Part shown: piece after piece, positions 6,584 through 8,410 of the stretch
Layout: the number at the start of each line of letters is the position of its first letter
How positions within the stretch are numbered: position 1 is the first letter of the stretch
Assembly: GCF_000292245.2 (NCBI RefSeq)
Contig: NZ_ALPT02000125.1
Location: 1 to 8,410, forward strand
Origin: Alkalihalobacillus alcalophilus ATCC 27647 = CGMCC 1.3604
GTDB taxonomy: Bacteria; Bacillota; Bacilli; Bacillales; Bacillaceae_D
Length of the DNA: 8,410 nucleotides
Reading direction: 5' to 3'
The notes under the pieces: generated by a model
Database searches by the model: none
The model's input: the letters and a program-made list of their open reading frames with translations, nothing else
What the model was told of the DNA's origin: nothing
Made by a program: the position numbers and the translations under genes

Positions 6584-6603
6584 ACCAAAGTTATATACAT
6601 AAA
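6549..6603. repeat. 55-bp near-perfect palindrome
   Basis: The left arm 6549-6572 and right arm 6580-6603 are complementary at 23 of 24 positions: 18 bp perfect, one C/C mismatch at 6567/6585, then TTCAT with ATGAA. The loop is seven T residues. A further partial copy of the right arm lies at 6616-6629 (CAAA[G/C]TTATATACA). The arms have almost no G or C and no U-tract follows on the plus strand, so it does not look like an ordinary terminator. It starts 68 bases past the point where the transporter homology is lost. Confidence 0.9.
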
Positions 6604-6867
6604 ATGAAAATGACACAAACTTATATACAAATATAAAAGTAAATTACGTGGAAAGCTTAATGTTTGATATTCTAATAATACAAACACTTATCTTTTTAAC
6701 GTTGGTCTACAAATGTGGAATATTGTGGAATGATAACTAGAGTTAATTTCCTATTGTATAATTTAATTACATTCCTTTGGAGGTTGGGGCTAACGGAAAT
6801 TGGAATTAATCTTAATTAGGACGCTTTTTAAATTTAAATATAATTTTGTCCATAATTTCTATTTAAA

Positions 6868-6984
6868 ATGAAGGTTTTTGCTAAACTTTGTAATTGTAGA
6901 GCGAATTTTGAAAATAAAAGTCTAGGTGAGTTGTTGATTGTTCCAAGAAGCGGTTTACTAATTTTTCCATATTCAATTAATTAA
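6868..6984 (+). CDS. Possible 38-aa small protein, uncertain
   Basis: An ATG frame gives a 38-residue peptide opening MKVFAKLCNCRANF, with a CxC pair (residues 8 and 10), and ending LLIFPYSIN. It stops six bases before the ribosome binding site of the zinc-ribbon gene, so the two could be co-transcribed. There is no purine-rich site before the ATG (the upstream bases are TTTCTATTTAAA). I do not recognise a family. The composition is reasonable for a protein, but a chance ORF of this length in AT-rich DNA is quite likely. Confidence 0.25.
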   Translation: MKVFAKLCNCRANFENKSLGELLIVPRSGLLIFPYSIN

Positions 6985-7004
6985 ATGTGTGGAGGTGAGT
7001 TGGT

Positions 7005-7118
7005 ATGGCTGATTATAAAGAAATTGACTGTTGGAATTGTGACTGTCTGGAACTCCATAAGGAAATAGACGATGATGTATGGAAGTGTCAAAGGTGTGGA
7101 TGCAAATCATCTGAATAA
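7005..7118 (+). CDS. Small zinc-ribbon protein (37 aa)
   Basis: The ATG at 7005 is preceded at 6 bases by GGAGGTGA (6991-6998), a near-perfect ribosome binding site. The 37-residue product has two CxxC knuckles, Cys9/Cys12 (CWNC) and Cys28/Cys31 (CQRC), with extra cysteines at 14 and 33. This is the layout of a rubredoxin-like or treble-clef zinc ribbon binding one metal ion. It is acidic in the middle (residues 20-24) and cytoplasmic, with no signal peptide. The role is unknown; such mini zinc ribbons may bind nucleic acid or partner proteins. It lies alone in the AT-rich stretch after the broken transporter, convergent with the large gene ending at 7238. Its strong start site and tight Cys spacing make a chance ORF unlikely. 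Confidence 0.7.
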   Translation: MADYKEIDCWNCDCLELHKEIDDDVWKCQRCGCKSSE

Positions 7119-7171
7119 ACTTATTATCTTCTGCATTTAGGCTACTGTATCATAAATTTTGATGAGTGTAC

Positions 7172-7198
7172 GCCCAGAATATTAGAGAGTTTCTGGGC
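7172..7198. terminator. Hairpin between convergent genes, possible weak terminator
   Basis: GCCCAGAA (7172-7179) is perfectly complementary to TTCTGGGC (7191-7198), with an 11-base loop. It lies between the zinc-ribbon stop (7118) and the stop of the leftward gene (7238), where a shared terminator would be expected. No T-run follows on either strand, so termination here is an inference. Confidence 0.45.
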
Positions 7199-7237
7199 AC
7201 TAGTTAAAAGTGTTAACATACATTAGATCAAAATAAA

Positions 7238-8410
7238 TTACTCAACGGAAATTTCTTTTCTGTACTTTACCATAGGAACGGTCCTGTCAACATATGGACC
7301 TTTTAGGTTTTCATACTCAATTCCAGCTTTGTTTTGAAACAGCTTCGGTTGAATGCTTGGCAATGATAATGACATTTCTATAAAATAGAGTCCAGCTACA
7401 TAACCATTTCCTTTGAAGTTAAAAATACCAAAATCAAAATGTCCAGCCATTACGCTTGCTTTATTGGAACCGCAAAGTTGTCCGGATTGTTTTCGTACAT
7501 TTATTAGCAAAGATGCGTGATTAAATAGGTTTGTTGTTCCGAAGATATGTAAAGCCCTATCTTCAATTAATTCAACTTCAACATTAAATTCCACTTCAAT
7601 TCCATCTGGATTTATTGGGATGGTTGGTTCGAATTTATAAGTTGCTCTTTCTGGAACGGTATAAGGGTCAATAGAATTGTAATCATTCTCTGAAATAGCT
7701 AATTTAACTTGCCAGTATGAAATATAGTCTACTATTTCCTCACTACTATTATGAGCATCTTCAAAACACCTACTAATATGGTAGGCTTTTTGCCTTTCAT
7801 TAAGGTTTTCCTTATTAGCCCAAAAGTAAATATTGTCTAAGGCTATAAAATAGTCAGTAAAATTGCTTAAATATGCTTTAAATTCAATATTTCTAGAGAC
7901 ACCAAAACTATCGTTTAAAAAATATATTTCATTGATTTTAGATCTGTATATATTAATAATGTCGAAAAGCTCTTGGAATTCATGATCATTAAAATAAAAA
8001 ACTAATTCCTTATGAATAGGTTGCACTTCATCATATAGTTTTTTCTTATAAACAAATAGATGCTTATCATTTTCAAATACATATTTATCATTATAATCAG
8101 CCATTACACTGTAGGTGTTACTTTCATCCCAACTGTATCCGTCTTTATCTCTTTGCTTTAAAGGTTGCATTTGAATGTTGTCATTTAAAGGATTACACCA
8201 CATATATCTTAAAATCCAATTATATAAAATATAATCTTCGCCAGTTTTTGCTACGAAAACAGACACCACATCATATTTGCCTTTATATTCATTAATTAAG
8301 TACCTGACAGCACTATGGATTTCATTTATTTTTAGTAGCTTAGTTAATGTTATTTTAATTGAAACCCGTCGTACTCCAGGATAAGAAATATCCTGTTCCT
8401 CCGTAATACT
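7238..8410 (-). CDS. Uncharacterised protein, C-terminal part (5' end outside window)
   Basis: The frame is open from the stop codon at 7238-7240 to the right edge of the window, giving 390 visible residues; the GTG at 8269 is internal and not the start. The 47 codons before that GTG read as protein (IHSAVRYLINEYKGKYDVVSV), so the true start lies beyond 8410. I do not recognise the family with confidence. The first part, with GVRRVSIKI near the edge, is an alpha/beta region with many aromatic residues. From about residue 210 (counted from the GTG) to the end is a beta-rich domain with HIFGTTNLF (241-249), LLINVRKQSG (254-263), GNGYVAGLYFIEMSL (287-301) and NLKGPYVDR (321-329). It resembles the beta-sandwich domains at the C-terminus of some Firmicute extracytoplasmic proteins. 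No membrane segment is visible. A leader peptide, if any, would lie outside the window. Confidence 0.75.
   Translation of the reverse strand, partial: SITEEQDISYPGVRRVSIKITLTKLLKINEIHSAVRYLINEYKGKYDVVSVFVAKTGEDYILYNWILRYMWCNPLNDNIQMQPLKQRDKDGYSWDESNTYSVMADYNDKYVFENDKHLFVYKKKLYDEVQPIHKELVFYFNDHEFQELFDIINIYRSKINEIYFLNDSFGVSRNIEFKAYLSNFTDYFIALDNIYFWANKENLNERQKAYHISRCFEDAHNSSEEIVDYISYWQVKLAISENDYNSIDPYTVPERATYKFEPTIPINPDGIEVEFNVEVELIEDRALHIFGTTNLFNHASLLINVRKQSGQLCGSNKASVMAGHFDFGIFNFKGNGYVAGLYFIEMSLSLPSIQPKLFQNKAGIEYENLKGPYVDRTVPMVKYRKEISVE

Larger units (their letters stand above)
6482..7004. other. AT-rich non-coding stretch beyond the transporter break
   Basis: After the break at 6481 there are about 520 bases with no well-supported gene. 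They are very AT-rich (only 11 G or C in 6541-6600). The stretch holds a long palindrome (6549-6603), a related half-site CAAACTTATATACA (6616-6629), a TATAAT (6757-6762) without a matching -35 box, a ribosome-binding-like TTTGGAGGTTGG (6776-6787) with no useful frame after it, and one small ORF (6868-6984). I found no trace of the missing transporter end and no transposase fragment. Confidence 0.6.

Noticed and set aside
6482..6660. Group II intron or insertion sequence interrupting the transporter
   Set aside because: The sequence after the break starts GTGTACG, but I find no intron-encoded protein, no transposase fragment, no paired terminal repeats with duplication, and no resumption of the transporter gene in the window.

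Overview
The window looks like chromosomal DNA of a low-GC Gram-positive bacterium, most likely a member of the Bacillaceae. The reasons are AT-rich coding sequence, strong AGGAGG-type ribosome binding sites, several TTG and GTG starts, a yqjR/DsdA-like D-serine dehydratase, and two kinds of dispersed repeat that I associate with Bacillus-type genomes. The species cannot be told from this sequence.

Layout from left to right. Bases 1-422 are a tandem array of eight units of 51-52 bp, each an imperfect TCGGC/GCCGA hairpin, closed by an inverted half-unit and a T-run; it has no believable gene. Next are three leftward genes, each with its own terminator or gap: D-serine ammonia-lyase (484-1794), a small Gly/Met-rich membrane protein of unknown role (1893-2345, TTG start) and a D-2-hydroxyacid dehydrogenase (2476-3435, probably a TTG start, with a recognisable sigma-A-type promoter). 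A 370-base gap holds a -10 box and a hairpin on the plus strand. The rightward gene for a membrane O-acyltransferase (3819-4796) follows. After it comes a 292-bp nested inverted-repeat element (4827-5118) whose outer arms read GAGGCTG..ACAAAAC / GTTTTGTC.CAGCCTC.

From 5238 rightward lies the first subunit of a type I ABC exporter of the heterodimeric Bacillus kind. It is a pseudogene: one T is missing from a T-run near 5740-5745, and homology stops dead after the Q-loop at 6481, so the signature motif, Walker B, H-loop and the expected partner gene are absent. Immediately beyond is very AT-rich DNA with a 55-bp near-perfect palindrome (6549-6603) and a further copy of its half-site. This reads as the scar of a deletion or of an island boundary. 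Two tiny ORFs follow: an unsupported 38-aa one and a convincing 37-aa zinc-ribbon protein with a strong ribosome binding site. The last gene, leftward from the right edge to 7238, is the C-terminal part of a larger protein of unknown function; its frame stays open to the end of the window.

The genes do not form one pathway. The three leftward genes are separate metabolic or membrane units, and the acyltransferase stands alone. The main interest lies in non-coding structure (two repeat types and the palindrome) and in the broken transporter. I found no convincing new multi-gene system.
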